A stretch of 64,000 bases of DNA from CAVWDI01 sp963753725 (GTDB lineage: Bacteria > Chloroflexota > Anaerolineae > Anaerolineales > UBA4823), in NCBI GenBank assembly GCA_963753725.1, contig CAVWDI010000010.1:682001-746000 (forward strand), read 5' to 3'. Of the stretch, positions 1 to 9,540 are shown piece after piece (positions within the stretch are counted from its first letter, which is position 1; every line of letters begins with the position of its first letter). The position numbers and the translations under genes are program-made. The notes beneath the pieces are model-generated. The model did no database searches. It had not been told where the DNA came from and saw nothing but the letters and a program-made list of their open reading frames with translations.

Positions 1-21
1 CGTCCAATGATATCCCATCCA

Positions 22-1068
22 TTATATTTCACTGAAATGAATGATGACTTTGACGTCATCGGGCTGCCTTTCCAGAGCCACTTTGAAATTCTCCGGTTTT
101 TCAGAGCGCGTGATCAGCCGGCTCAGCCATTCCCGGTCGGAGCGCGCCAGATTTTCACCCGCTCGATACCAGTGACGCTTGTTAGCGTTGACGCTGCCGA
201 CAATCACGTTATTCTTCAACACCGCTGCTGCAGCAACGTCGGCTGTCGTTCTGCCGGCGGCGCCACCAGCTCCAACACCCGTGAGGCAGACGATCCCGCC
301 CGATTTCACCTTCTGGATCGCGTCCCCGATCACCGAGCCAACACCTGTGCACTCAACGATGATGTCAGGTTCGAAATCGAGATCCAGGACACTCCCCTTA
401 TGATAGGTCGCACCCAGATCATCCACCAGTGCTGGCTTGGGACCGGTTTCAATGCGATCCAGGACGTGGACATCCAGGTTTCTCGCATGCAAGCGCAGCG
501 CTGCCAGCAGACCAATTGGCCCGGCGCCGGTTACCAGCGCGGTCCTGGGTTCCCAGAAGGCACGCTGGCCCACCATGAGGACCTGTTCCAAGGCTTTTGT
601 GATCACCGTCATCGGCTCGAGCAGCACGCCGAGTATGCCCAGCGAAGGATCGACTTTGATGGCGTATTCGGGTTCGGTGCGCCAGTGTTCCGACATAAAG
701 CCGTGGATTTCCTTAATGCCGCGCTCGGTGTACTGGCCGTTGCTGCACATGTCCCATTCGCCCACTGCGCAGCTGGGACAGGGAACCGGATCCGGACGGC
801 GGACGATCCCGACCACCAGGTCGCCCTCCTCGAGGGAACTGCGTGGTCCCGGATCGATGACGCGGCCGAGCAATTCGTGCCCCAGCACCAGGCGCGACTC
901 ACCCGGCGGCGCCCAGCCGTATTTCCCATCGACGATCTCGGCGTCTGTCCCGCAGACGCCGACCGCTATCGCTTCGACAAGGACAGAGCCTTCTCGCTCA
1001 TCGGGCTCCGGAATATCCTCAAATCGGGCTGTCCCGGGTTTCTTTGGTTCTACAGTAATTGCTTTCAA
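22..1068 (-). CDS. gdh: glucose 1-dehydrogenase (Zn-dependent MDR family)
   Basis: This is a medium-chain zinc dehydrogenase of the archaeal/haloarchaeal glucose dehydrogenase type, expected to oxidise glucose to gluconolactone with NAD(P)+ in the cytoplasm. Seen: catalytic zinc motifs CGTD and GHE, a four-Cys-like structural zinc loop (PCPSC...DMC), the family signature YTERGIKEIHGFMSEHW, and a Rossmann GAGPIG motif. I chose the TTG at 1068 rather than an ATG at 1104. GGAGG lies 7 nt upstream, and the TTG overlaps the TGA of the GH13 gene (TTGA), suggesting translational coupling. The length of 348 aa is normal. Being last in an operon behind two alpha-glucoside-active enzymes suggests it takes the glucose they release; that link is inference. 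Confidence 0.85.
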   Translation of the reverse strand: MKAITVEPKKPGTARFEDIPEPDEREGSVLVEAIAVGVCGTDAEIVDGKYGWAPPGESRLVLGHELLGRVIDPGPRSSLEEGDLVVGIVRRPDPVPCPSCAVGEWDMCSNGQYTERGIKEIHGFMSEHWRTEPEYAIKVDPSLGILGVLLEPMTVITKALEQVLMVGQRAFWEPRTALVTGAGPIGLLAALRLHARNLDVHVLDRIETGPKPALVDDLGATYHKGSVLDLDFEPDIIVECTGVGSVIGDAIQKVKSGGIVCLTGVGAGGAAGRTTADVAAAAVLKNNVIVGSVNANKRHWYRAGENLARSDREWLSRLITRSEKPENFKVALERQPDDVKVIIHFSEI

Positions 1069-2546
1069 GGTGTAACCTCCAAAATTAAAATATGATAAGA
1101 CCATGCTCCCATATCAAGGTATAGTCCGCGCTCGAGCAGTTTGTCCCCACTGCGGATAAAGCAGGCGGAGCTGAGCAAGTCTTCAAGCCGGACCGTACAG
1201 TTTTTGATTTCAGGAAATGGCAGGCAGACATAGCACTGGCTTGAATGAGGCGCATAATTCACCGCGACCAGCATTCGTTCACCACCAGATGCTCGCCAGG
1301 AATGGGCGATGAAGGAGTCCCAGGTTTCATTTTCGGACCAAGCCTGGTGACAGATGAGCTGCTGCCATTCCCTGCTTTTCATGATGGGTTTACGCAGGAT
1401 GGCAAGCAGCTGGTCATAGAATTCCTCAATCTCCTTGTCCGGAAATTCTTCGGCTCCCCGAACAAGATGAGGCGATATACGGACCTTGCGGCCTTCAAAC
1501 TGCCCTTGATGGAAGAAACGCAGGCCGGGTATGGAATAGACGATTACTGCCGCAGCCCGGTGGACACGGGGATCAAACACGGCGGAGGCGCGAGGCTCGT
1601 CATGGTTCTCCAGAAAACGCGCCAGCTTGATCTGGTAATCAAACTGCGCGTGCAGGTGCTCGCGCACCGGACGGGCGTGACTCTCACGCAAGCGATCGTA
1701 AAGACGCTTGTCATAGGTGAAGTCAAAGCCCTGCTGCTGTAGTGTCCACTCCAGGTCCCAGTAAACCTCAGCCATAAAACAAAAGTCCGCTGTCCGTTCA
1801 CGCGCTCGCTGAACGGCGCGCGGCCAGAATGGCGCAGGCTTGCGACCCCACGTTTGCTCAAAAACCTCGGGAAGGGCCAGCATCGCCATATCGCAGCGCA
1901 CACCGTCGCACTGGCCAGCGATTTTCTCGAGTTCCCCGATCATTGCTTCCTGGGTGGCGGTATTGCTGTAATCGAGCTGCAGCGTATCCGGCCAGCCGGA
2001 AAAATACGGGTCCCGGCCGTAAGCCAGGATCAAGTCATCCTTTTTACGTTTGATACGGATATAGTTCTGCGGTTCCCGCGCTAATAATTCCTCCGTCCCC
2101 GAGACAAAATACTCAGGGTGGTCTTCGACCCACGGGTGATCCAGCGCCATGTGGTTCGGGACAAAATCCAGCATCAGCTTCATAGCGCGTTTCGCCAGCC
2201 GTCCGCGCAGGCGAGCCAGGGCTGCATCGCCTCCCAGATCCGCCGGGACGGAATAGGCGGTGATGGCAAACCCGGAACCGGCGATGTCGTCATCACGCAA
2301 GTCCGGCAGCGTCTCTTGAAATTCCACCCGCCACCCGGCATTGGCGCGCGAGACTCGCTGCCCTGCCAGACCGGTCTGCCAGACGCTCAGGAACCAGACC
2401 CAGTCAAAACCCAGCTCTGCCAGGCGGTCCAATTCGGCATCGGGAATGTCATCCAGAGTCGCTGCCCGGCCCAGCGTTTCCGAAAGTGAAGTCAGCCAGA
2501 CACGGGTGTTGATTTGGTACAGCAAGAGATTGCGAAGATTGGACAA
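1065..2546 (-). CDS. GH13 alpha-amylase-family glycoside hydrolase
   Basis: This 493-aa (beta/alpha)8-barrel enzyme of family GH13 should hydrolyse or transfer alpha-glucosyl units. The catalytic triad is visible: nucleophile Asp219 in GVRCDM, acid/base Glu260 in FMAEVYW, and transition-state Asp316 in ENHDEPR. DFVPNH near 130 is the conserved region I. No signal peptide is seen, so it is probably cytoplasmic. It starts at TTG 2546, two bases after the stop of the GH63-type gene, with AAAGGA inside that gene's tail serving as ribosome binding site. Its exact substrate (maltooligosaccharide, trehalose or sucrose type) cannot be told from motifs alone. Confidence 0.85.
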   Translation of the reverse strand: MSNLRNLLLYQINTRVWLTSLSETLGRAATLDDIPDAELDRLAELGFDWVWFLSVWQTGLAGQRVSRANAGWRVEFQETLPDLRDDDIAGSGFAITAYSVPADLGGDAALARLRGRLAKRAMKLMLDFVPNHMALDHPWVEDHPEYFVSGTEELLAREPQNYIRIKRKKDDLILAYGRDPYFSGWPDTLQLDYSNTATQEAMIGELEKIAGQCDGVRCDMAMLALPEVFEQTWGRKPAPFWPRAVQRARERTADFCFMAEVYWDLEWTLQQQGFDFTYDKRLYDRLRESHARPVREHLHAQFDYQIKLARFLENHDEPRASAVFDPRVHRAAAVIVYSIPGLRFFHQGQFEGRKVRISPHLVRGAEEFPDKEIEEFYDQLLAILRKPIMKSREWQQLICHQAWSENETWDSFIAHSWRASGGERMLVAVNYAPHSSQCYVCLPFPEIKNCTVRLEDLLSSACFIRSGDKLLERGLYLDMGAWSYHILILEVTP

Positions 2547-2548
2547 AT

Positions 2549-5262
2549 TTAATCCTTTGGATCCGCCTGTCGATTTCTTTTGCCGCGATCGAGCGTATTT
2601 TGCGCATCAGAAGACGCAAAGATATGCATGAGACGCGCGATCGCCCCGGTCCATCCCGTCTGGTGGCTCGCGCCGATCCCTGCGCCGGTGTCGCCGTGGA
2701 AGTATTCATAAAACAAGGGGTAATCTCTCCAATTAGGATCTTCTTGAAATTTTTGTGAAGTCCCGTGCACAGGCCGGTTCCCCTGCTCATCCTTCAGGAA
2801 AAGCCTGGACAGCCGGTCTCCGATCTCATCCGCCACTTCATAAAGGTTCATCTGCTTCCCAGAACCTGTCGGGCATTCGATGGTAAATGAGTTTCCGTAG
2901 TACAGGTAGTACTGAAGCAGCGCACGGAGAATCAGCATGTTGACCGGCATCCAGACCGGGCCGCGCCAGTTGGAATTACCGCCGAACATACCGTCGCTCG
3001 AATCCGCGGGAAGATAAGGTACCCGATACTCCTGATCGCTGACCCGGTAGGTATAGGGGGCGTCCTGGTGAACGCGGGAGAGGGCTCGAATTCCGAAGGG
3101 GCTCAAGAATTCTTTCTCATCCAGCATAATCGCCAGCACCCGGCGCAGATTGGCTTCATTCAAAACCGATCCCAGGCGTCGCCCTAGATAGCCAGGCTTC
3201 AGCGGGTCATGAATGAATGCCGTCAGTTCCGGATGTGCCTGGAGATACTCGCGCGCGGCCTGGCCGAACTGGGGATATTTCTTTGCTAACTCCCCGTCGA
3301 AAATTGTCACAGCGCAAAAGGGCAGCAGCCCGACCATCGAGCGCACTTTCAGGCGTTCGCCGCGCCCGTCCGGGAAGCGAAGCACATCGTAAAAGAAGCC
3401 GTCCTGCTCATCCCACATCCCGAATTCTTCGCCCGGCCGAATCATCCCCGAAGCGATCAAGAAGAAGTGTCCGAGGAATTTCGTCGTTAGATCGATGTAG
3501 GCCGGATTAGCCATCGCCAATTCTGCACTGATCTCGACCATGTTCTGGCAGAAGAGGGCCATCCAGGCGGTGCCATCGGCCTGTTCCAGATATCCGCCGG
3601 TAGGTAAAGGCGAGGACCGATCGAACACCCCGATATTGTCCAATCCCAGGAACCCCCCTTCGAAGACATTGTTTCCGGAACGGTCTTTTCGGTTCACCCA
3701 CCAGATAAAGTTTAGCAGCAGCTTGTGGAAAGAACGCTCCAGCCAGGCGAGATCACCTTCTCCACGCTCAGCTTTCTCCAGTAAGTAGGTATAGATCGTT
3801 GACCAGGCGTGAACCGGAGGATTCACATCTCCGAAGTTCCACTCGTACGCAGGGAGCTGGCCGTTGGGGTGAATATAACGGGACTTCAGAAGGAGCTCCA
3901 GCTGTTCTTTGCCAAAGTCTGCATCGACCAGCGTCAGCGCCGTGACATGGAAGGCGAGATCCCAGGCCGCGTACCACGGGTATTCCCATTTGTCCGGCAT
4001 TGAGATCACGTCTGCATTGACCATGTGTCCCCATTGGTTGTTGCGGATGGAACGCTGGTTGGTTTTGTACGGCTGAATGCCGTGGTCTTTGAGCCATTTT
4101 CCGACGTCATAGTTAAAGAACTGCTTGGACCACAGCATTCCGGCCAGAGCCTGACGCATGACGCTGGCCTGGTCGTGGTTGAACGAGGCAGGAATGATGT
4201 CCTCATAGAACTCATCCGCCTCTTTGACCCTGGCTGCGAATACCGATTCGAACGCTTTGCCGAATAAAACGCCAAACTCTTTTTTGGTGTCCTTCACCGG
4301 CTGATCAGTGAATCGCAGGTGAACCGTGTGCGCTTGGCCGGATTCCAGCGTAAGCGGGTAATGGGCCGAGACTTTTGTTCCCCGCTTATCGGGATTGACC
4401 GCCTCCTCTTGACTGTGAATGATAAAGTCGCCAATGCCGTCCTTCACATATGGGGAGGCATTCGGTACGCCCCACAGTCGCTGCGCATTGGTTTCGTTTT
4501 CTGTGAAGAGCAGCTCGGACGCGCCTTGCGCGCAAAAGAAGCGTTCACCAAGATCTGGATGTGAGAGGGTTACGATCCCGCCGGTTTTATCCTGAGCCAG
4601 CTGACGAAGAGCGGGGCGAACCGCTTCAGCTTCCAATGACCAGTCATTGCGAAACCAGAGTGTGGGCAGAAGTTGGAGCGCCGCCGGTTCCGGTCCCCGG
4701 TTATGGACGGTGATCTGGATGAGCATATCCTCCGGCGACGCTTTGGCGTACTCAACGAAGACATCAAAATAGCGCTCCTGGTCAAACACGCCAGTATCGA
4801 GCAGCTCAAATTCCGGTTTACCCCGGCCGCGCTCACGGTTCGTCGCCACCAGATCGTCATATGGATAGGCCGCCTGAGGGTATTTGTAGAGGTACTTCAT
4901 GTACGAGTGCGTTGGCGTAAATCAATGTAGAAATAGTACTCCTTCACATCCTCGCCGTGATTCCCCTCGCTGTTACTCAACCCGAACAGTCGTTCTTTAA
5001 GAATCGCATCTTTTCCATTCCACAACGCCAGCGCGAAGCAGAGACTCTGGTGGTCATCGGAGATGCCGGCCAGGCCATCTTCGCCCCAACGGTAAGCCCG
5101 CGAACGGGCTTGATCGTGGGTGAAGTAATTCCAGGCATCTCCGCTTTCGCTATAGTCCTCACGCACAGTTCCCCACTGGCGTTCACTCAGGTAAGGTCCC
5201 CACTTCTTCCATGGAGCTTTCTTCGTTCGGGCGTCTTCAAGACGTATTTGTTCAGCATTCAT
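2549..5262 (-). CDS. GH63/MGH1-like glucosidase, frameshifted
   Basis: This is a large (about 904 aa) (alpha/alpha)6-barrel glucosidase related to GH63 mannosyl-oligosaccharide glucosidase. Its N-terminus contains WGPYLSERQWGTVREDYS and YRWGEDGLAGISDDHQ, typical of bacterial members. The frame from 5262 stops at 4897 after EYYFYID. The remainder is open from about 4915 to 2549 and begins TPTHSYMKYLYKYPQAAYPY, exactly the expected continuation, so one base is missing near 4913-4917. It is either a sequencing error or a real null allele. It starts 14 nt after the CoA-disulfide-reductase gene and heads the operon with GH13 and glucose dehydrogenase. Confidence 0.8.
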
Positions 5263-5276
5263 CTTTTAATATCTCT

Positions 5277-6962
5277 CTATGCCGCCAGTGTCGAGTAGGA
5301 CAGCATGCCTCCGGCAACAACCTGCGCATTGAACCCGTTTTGTAACAGGATGCGGGCGGCGTAGTAAGCGCGCTGGCCGGAGCGGCAAATCACGAGAATC
5401 TCCCTGTCACGGGGGAGTTCACCGAGGCGTGCCCGCAGTTCCGGCAGCGGGATGTTGACTGCGCCCGGGACGAACTCCACGGCCAGTTCCGGCGGATTGC
5501 GCACATCCAGTATGTACCCGCCGTCCACAGAACTCCAGTGGCGCAACGGCATGTCGCCGTGCAGGATATCCGCTGCGACCATCCCTGCGAAGTTGACGGG
5601 ATCTTTGGCGCTTCCAAAGGGGGGCGCGTAGCAAAGCTCGACCTCTTCAAGATCGTAAATGGTACAGCCCATCTGGATTGCCATGGCAAAGGAATCGATC
5701 CGCTTGGGAACACCATCCTCACCGAGTACCTGTGCGCCCAGCAGGCGTCCGTCGGATTTTCGGAAGATGACTTTTATTGCCAGGTATTTAGCGCCCGGAT
5801 AATACCCCGCGTGCGAATTAGGGTAGAGGTAGATCTTCTCGAAGTCCGTTTCCCCAAGCTGATTGAGCAGTTTTTCGCTGGCTCCGGTCGAGGCGATCAC
5901 ACCCTCGAAGATTTTACAGATCGAGGTGCCCTGCGTGCCACGGAAACGAGAATCACGCCCAGCAATCACATCGGCCGCGATGCGGCCCTGGCGGTTTGCC
6001 GGCCCGGCCAGCGGGATTAGTGTCCATTGGCCGGTGACGAAGTCCTTGACCTCGACCGCGTCGCCGACTGCAAAGATATCAGGGTCGCTCGTGCGCATGT
6101 GCTCATCGACACGCATCCCACCGCGCTCGCCGGTCTCAATTCCAGCCATCTTTGCCAGCGCCGTCTCCGGACGCACGCCAATCGCCAGGATCACGATGTC
6201 CGCCCCAAAACGCTTGCCTGAACTTGTCAGGACTTCCAGCGATCCATCTGCGGACTGCTCAAATCCGGCCACCCCGTCATTGAGTTCGAGGCGGACGCCG
6301 TGCCTTACCATGTAGCGTTCGACCAGGCGCGCCATCTCCGGATCGAGCGGGGGCATGACCTGATCGAGCTTCTCAACCAGGGTCACTTCGAGCCCGTTTT
6401 CGATTAGATTTTCGACCATCTCGAGGCCGATGAACCCGCCGCCGACCACCACCGCATGCTGCGGTTTGGTCACTGTCTGGAAACCTGTGTAAGTATTCAT
6501 TCCAGAGCGATCTGCAATATCCCGCTCAAGCCACTCTCGAATGGTCCTGGCGTCCGGAACCGTTCTGAGCGAGAAGATTCCTGGGAGATCAATCCCGGGT
6601 AGAGGCGGACGGATCGGCGCCGCCCCTGGTGATAACACGAGTTTGTCATAGTGTTCGGTGGTCACTTCCCCGGTTAAGTGATTCTTGAGCTGCACGGTTT
6701 TCTTTTCGGATGAGATGCCAACTACCTCGCAGCGCGTGCGGCAGTCGACTGCGAACAATTCGCGAAAAGTCTTTTCCGTCGCCACCAGCAGGCTCGTTTC
6801 TTTCTCGATAGCGCCTCCCACATAGTACGGCAGCCCGCAGTTGGCGTACGAAACGTACGGCCCGCGTTCTACCATCAGGATTTCTGCTTTTTCGTCCAGC
6901 CTGCGCAGGCGCGCCGCACACGATGCGCCGCCGGCTACTCCGCCAACGATGATAATCTTCAT
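5277..6962 (-). CDS. CoA-disulfide reductase-like flavoprotein with C-terminal rhodanese domain
   Basis: This is a 561-aa FAD/NAD(P)H pyridine-nucleotide disulfide oxidoreductase fused to a sulfurtransferase domain. The N-terminal GGVAGGASCAARLRR nucleotide-binding motif is followed by redox Cys42 in SYANCGLPYYVGG, the single-Cys signature of CoA-disulfide reductases and NADH oxidases. A second Rossmann motif GGGFIGLEMVENL lies near 175. Residues of about 465-561 form a rhodanese domain with active-site ICRSGQRA. Such fusions reduce CoA-disulfide, CoA-persulfide or polysulfide. It appears intact and is likely cytoplasmic. The substrate is inferred from the family only. Confidence 0.85.
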   Translation of the reverse strand: MKIIIVGGVAGGASCAARLRRLDEKAEILMVERGPYVSYANCGLPYYVGGAIEKETSLLVATEKTFRELFAVDCRTRCEVVGISSEKKTVQLKNHLTGEVTTEHYDKLVLSPGAAPIRPPLPGIDLPGIFSLRTVPDARTIREWLERDIADRSGMNTYTGFQTVTKPQHAVVVGGGFIGLEMVENLIENGLEVTLVEKLDQVMPPLDPEMARLVERYMVRHGVRLELNDGVAGFEQSADGSLEVLTSSGKRFGADIVILAIGVRPETALAKMAGIETGERGGMRVDEHMRTSDPDIFAVGDAVEVKDFVTGQWTLIPLAGPANRQGRIAADVIAGRDSRFRGTQGTSICKIFEGVIASTGASEKLLNQLGETDFEKIYLYPNSHAGYYPGAKYLAIKVIFRKSDGRLLGAQVLGEDGVPKRIDSFAMAIQMGCTIYDLEEVELCYAPPFGSAKDPVNFAGMVAADILHGDMPLRHWSSVDGGYILDVRNPPELAVEFVPGAVNIPLPELRARLGELPRDREILVICRSGQRAYYAARILLQNGFNAQVVAGGMLSYSTLAA

Positions 6963-6990
6963 AAATGTCTCCTTGATTTTTTACCCATAA

Positions 6991-7329
6991 TCAGCCTGCC
7001 AGCAGTTTACCCTTGGCAGCCGCGAACTCTTCATCGGTCAGTACACCTGATTCGTGCAAACCGGCGAGCTGCTGCAGCTTGTCCGTAATATCTTCTTGCG
7101 GAGCTGGGGCTGCGTACTGCTCTGGCGGCGGCGCAGCCTGCTGAGCCTGCGCATCGCTTGCGCCTTCCTGGTAAGCCTGTTCATACTGCTGCTGCTCTTC
7201 GTAATCTTGTTGGGCATATCTCTTGTTCTGGTGATGGTGCACCGCGCCGGCGGTGCCGGCCACGACAGCTGTACCTACTGCTGCTGTAGCCACCCTCCTT
7301 CTCCTCATCTTTCTTCTAGCTCTAGGCAT
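6991..7329 (-). CDS. SHOCT-domain small protein
   Basis: This 112-aa protein has a very basic N-terminus (RRKMRRRRV), a hydrophobic Ala/Gly/Val stretch that could be one membrane segment (about 14-30), a Gln/Tyr/Ala/Pro-rich low-complexity middle, and a C-terminal SHOCT module (about 82-112; LQQLAGLHESGVLTDEEFAAAKGKLL). SHOCT modules are short C-terminal oligomerisation-type helices on membrane or stress proteins; the function is unknown. It lies next to a DUF6325 gene, a pairing also seen in other bacteria. Confidence 0.75.
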   Translation of the reverse strand: MPRARRKMRRRRVATAAVGTAVVAGTAGAVHHHQNKRYAQQDYEEQQQYEQAYQEGASDAQAQQAAPPPEQYAAPAPQEDITDKLQQLAGLHESGVLTDEEFAAAKGKLLAG

Positions 7330-7377
7330 ATTAACCTCCTGTACTTTTGTATCGGTTATTAAGATCCATATCCCAGG

Positions 7378-7806
7378 TTATGCTTCAGCCTGGGCAAAAA
7401 TTTCCATTGTTTCATTCACGACCTCAAACGGTATGCGGTCGAACATCACCAGCCGCCCGCCGGAGCGGAATGCGGCATCCCCGAACTTGATCGCCCACAG
7501 GTTTTCAAAAAGCAGCAGTGCCGCAGTGGTGTTGTCTTCCATCGCCTCAGCGATTATTTCGATATCTTCGACTTGGATGATTCCGCTGATTTCCACATCC
7601 AGCGGATCGAAGATAGCCAGGATATCGGGGGCCAGCTCTTCAATCTCGAGCGCCCGGTAACCCCCATCCTCCTTCTGGATGATGACCAGATCGATAATCC
7701 GTACGATCTGCTTTTCGACCAGCTCGAGCAGTGCGGGTAAGCTCTCTCCTGTAAGCTGATCGGTCTTGAATTCAAGCGCAATAAAGTCGACTGGACCATA
7801 AGTCAT
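7378..7806 (-). CDS. DUF6325 family protein
   Basis: This is a 142-aa acidic protein. The ATG at 7806 is chosen because AAAGGAG sits just upstream; a longer frame to 7872 has no such signal. The pattern VDFIALEF...LPALLELVEKQIVRIIDLVII matches DUF6325, whose members are small proteins next to SHOCT proteins and thought to be stress or envelope related. No catalytic motif is visible, and the biochemical role is unknown. Confidence 0.75.
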   Translation of the reverse strand: MTYGPVDFIALEFKTDQLTGESLPALLELVEKQIVRIIDLVIIQKEDGGYRALEIEELAPDILAIFDPLDVEISGIIQVEDIEIIAEAMEDNTTAALLLFENLWAIKFGDAAFRSGGRLVMFDRIPFEVVNETMEIFAQAEA

Positions 7807-7901
7807 AGTATTTCTCCTTTCGTTTATAGTATTATCTTTATGATTTTTTGGACGCGAAATGGTACTTCTCAAAGTTGATGCGAATAAAATTCAGACTTGA
7901 A

Positions 7902-7946
7902 CCTGAAAAAAATTCAGGCAGCAGTCTCTTATTTGGGACTGCTGCC
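7902..7946 (-). terminator. Rho-independent terminator
   Basis: A perfect 10-bp inverted repeat (GGCAGCAGTC at 7917-7926 with GACTGCTGCC at 7937-7946) is followed on the minus strand by TGAATTTTTTT. It lies 12 nt after the stop of the small membrane protein gene and before the DUF6325 gene, so it separates these two transcripts. Confidence 0.75.
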
Positions 7947-7958
7947 GGGCGCCAGAGG

Positions 7959-8258
7959 TTAAGGGGCTGATTCGGGGTACATAGGCACCTGCTGGCGGTT
8001 GTGGTAACCGCCGATGTAGCTGGCGACGTCCGCCATCACACCAAAACCCAGCCAGATCCAATCAAATCCGTTCAACGGGAAGATCAGCACGTACATCAAT
8101 GATGTCCAGGGGATAAAGACCAGACCCAGGATGCCCACCAGCCAGGGAAAGTTGAACATAGCAAAGGCGGCGCTGACCCGGACCGGCGCAAGCAGCCAAT
8201 AAATCAGGAAGCCCAGGCGGGGACCAAAGAAAACCAATCCAGCGAAGAAACAACACAT
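7959..8258 (-). CDS. small membrane protein, function unknown
   Basis: This is a 99-aa protein with three hydrophobic segments (about 2-25, 32-63 and 68-85) and a polar C-terminal tail. AAAGGAG is placed correctly before the ATG at 8258. It resembles short conserved membrane proteins of unknown function; no enzymatic motif is seen. A strong terminator follows directly. Confidence 0.65.
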   Translation of the reverse strand: MCCFFAGLVFFGPRLGFLIYWLLAPVRVSAAFAMFNFPWLVGILGLVFIPWTSLMYVLIFPLNGFDWIWLGFGVMADVASYIGGYHNRQQVPMYPESAP

Positions 8259-8475
8259 TGTAAACTCCTTTCGTTAGTGAAATGGCAATTCGAAGATTAT
8301 CAACTCACCTTGATTAAATCCATCGCATTATTCAACTGCGGATGGAATCGATTGTGCTGCTGGGAGCAGCAGAAAATGCAGGCGATCACAGTATTAAATA
8401 ACAGCACAGCTCAAGTACATCTTTTCGATCATCATCGCCATGACCAGCTATTCCCATATATTTCGTTCAGCGGCC

Positions 8476-9015
8476 TCAATGGGCCATCTGGTCGATGCAC
8501 ACTGATACGGCCAGGATAACAATGTCATCCTGTCCGGGGTCGATCGATACGCCGTAGCTGTCGCGCACGCGGAACCACTTCTTAGAGACATCAGCCACCT
8601 TATCGCGCCCTTCGCCGATGCTGTATTCGTGATCGAGGACATTCCCTTTCACATCCAGGTCGGGACCGCCTTTGATCTTGACCACCCAGCGCTCTCGCAC
8701 GGGTGTGAGCATGGCTTTTTTGACCGTGGCGAGATTCTCCCCATTGGGTCCTTCGATCTCCATGCTGTCTTTTACGCGCAGCTTGCGCTCCTGGATCTGG
8801 GCCAATTTATTGCCGTCCGCGTCTTCGAAGACCAGGGTCTGGCGTACGCGCAGCGCCTTGCCGTCGACCTTGAAGACTTTCTGTCCCTGCTCGTTCTCGA
8901 TCCAGAAATCATCCCCTATGGAGACCATCTTCTGGCGCATCTGGTACCGGTTTCCGCCTCCACCTGGTCTCCCGAGCTGGCGGTCATCGCGCCGTTCTTC
9001 TCGTCTTCCTCGCAT
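8476..9015 (-). CDS. LURP-one-related (LOR/Tubby-like) family protein
   Basis: This 179-aa protein has an Arg/Gly-rich N-terminus (1-25) followed by a repetitive beta-rich domain with phrases such as YQMRQKMVSIGDDFWI, KVFKVDGKALRVRQTLVFED, LAQIQERKLRVKDSMEIE and DVSKKWFRVRDSYGV. This is the LURP-one-related/Tubby-C fold. Family members are related to phospholipid scramblases, but the bacterial role is unknown. AAGGAT precedes the ATG. It is probably cytoplasmic or peripheral at the membrane. Confidence 0.8.
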   Translation of the reverse strand: MRGRREERRDDRQLGRPGGGGNRYQMRQKMVSIGDDFWIENEQGQKVFKVDGKALRVRQTLVFEDADGNKLAQIQERKLRVKDSMEIEGPNGENLATVKKAMLTPVRERWVVKIKGGPDLDVKGNVLDHEYSIGEGRDKVADVSKKWFRVRDSYGVSIDPGQDDIVILAVSVCIDQMAH

Positions 9016-9054
9016 ATTAATTTATCCTTGTTTGACTAATTAGTTTGTAGATAA

Positions 9055-9441
9055 TTATTCAATCTCAAATGCACCCTTTACTCCCGGGAGCATGACATAA
9101 ATCAGGATGATGGCGTTGAGGATGAAGCTAACGCTGACATCCGACCAGGCGCCTGCACCCAGCATAACGACAAAATCCAGGATCAGGTTGAAAACCGTGA
9201 TCACTGCCAGGAACAACCAGGCAGATTTGTCCATTTGCCACAGCATGCGCACTAACCAGACATAAACCCATACCAGCAAGGCCCACATCAGGAAGGACCA
9301 GAAGTTGAAGGCATGCACGCTGAACGGACCGATGGCGTAGGGAAAAATCCCCAACGCCTGCAGGGCATGGATCCCCGCAAGAACGGCAGCCAGCCCGGCC
9401 AGTAGTGCAAGAACAGTAATACCAAACGGACGTGATTTCAT
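9055..9441 (-). CDS. four-TM membrane protein, function unknown
   Basis: This 128-aa protein has four predicted membrane segments (about 7-28, 46-66, 75-92 and 100-120) and a good AAAAGGAG before the ATG. No conserved polar motif stands out. It lies directly downstream of the P-type ATPase gene on the same strand, separated by a large hairpin, so it may be co-transcribed. Confidence 0.6.
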   Translation of the reverse strand: MKSRPFGITVLALLAGLAAVLAGIHALQALGIFPYAIGPFSVHAFNFWSFLMWALLVWVYVWLVRMLWQMDKSAWLFLAVITVFNLILDFVVMLGAGAWSDVSVSFILNAIILIYVMLPGVKGAFEIE

Positions 9442-9469
9442 TTATCTATCTCCTTTTTTATTTTTTTGA

Positions 9470-9527
9470 GATGGTGTACGGGCGGGAAAGCTGCTCAAGA
9501 AATATCTTGACTCCGCCCACCACCATC
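9470..9527. other. nested intergenic hairpin
   Basis: There are three concentric inverted repeats: outer GATGGTG (9470-9476) with CACCATC (9521-9527), a middle G+C-rich pair (GGGCGG with CCGCCC), and a core TCAAGA-N4-TCTTGA. It sits between the ATPase stop and the next gene on the minus strand. No T-run follows on either strand, so it is more likely an mRNA processing or stabilising structure than a terminator. Confidence 0.5.
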
Positions 9528-9540
9528 ATGCTGTACGGTT

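Noticed and set aside
7..1095. 362-codon plus-strand open frame at the left edge
   Set aside because: It mirrors the glucose dehydrogenase gene on the other strand and has no domain-like features; GC-rich codon bias of the real gene explains it.
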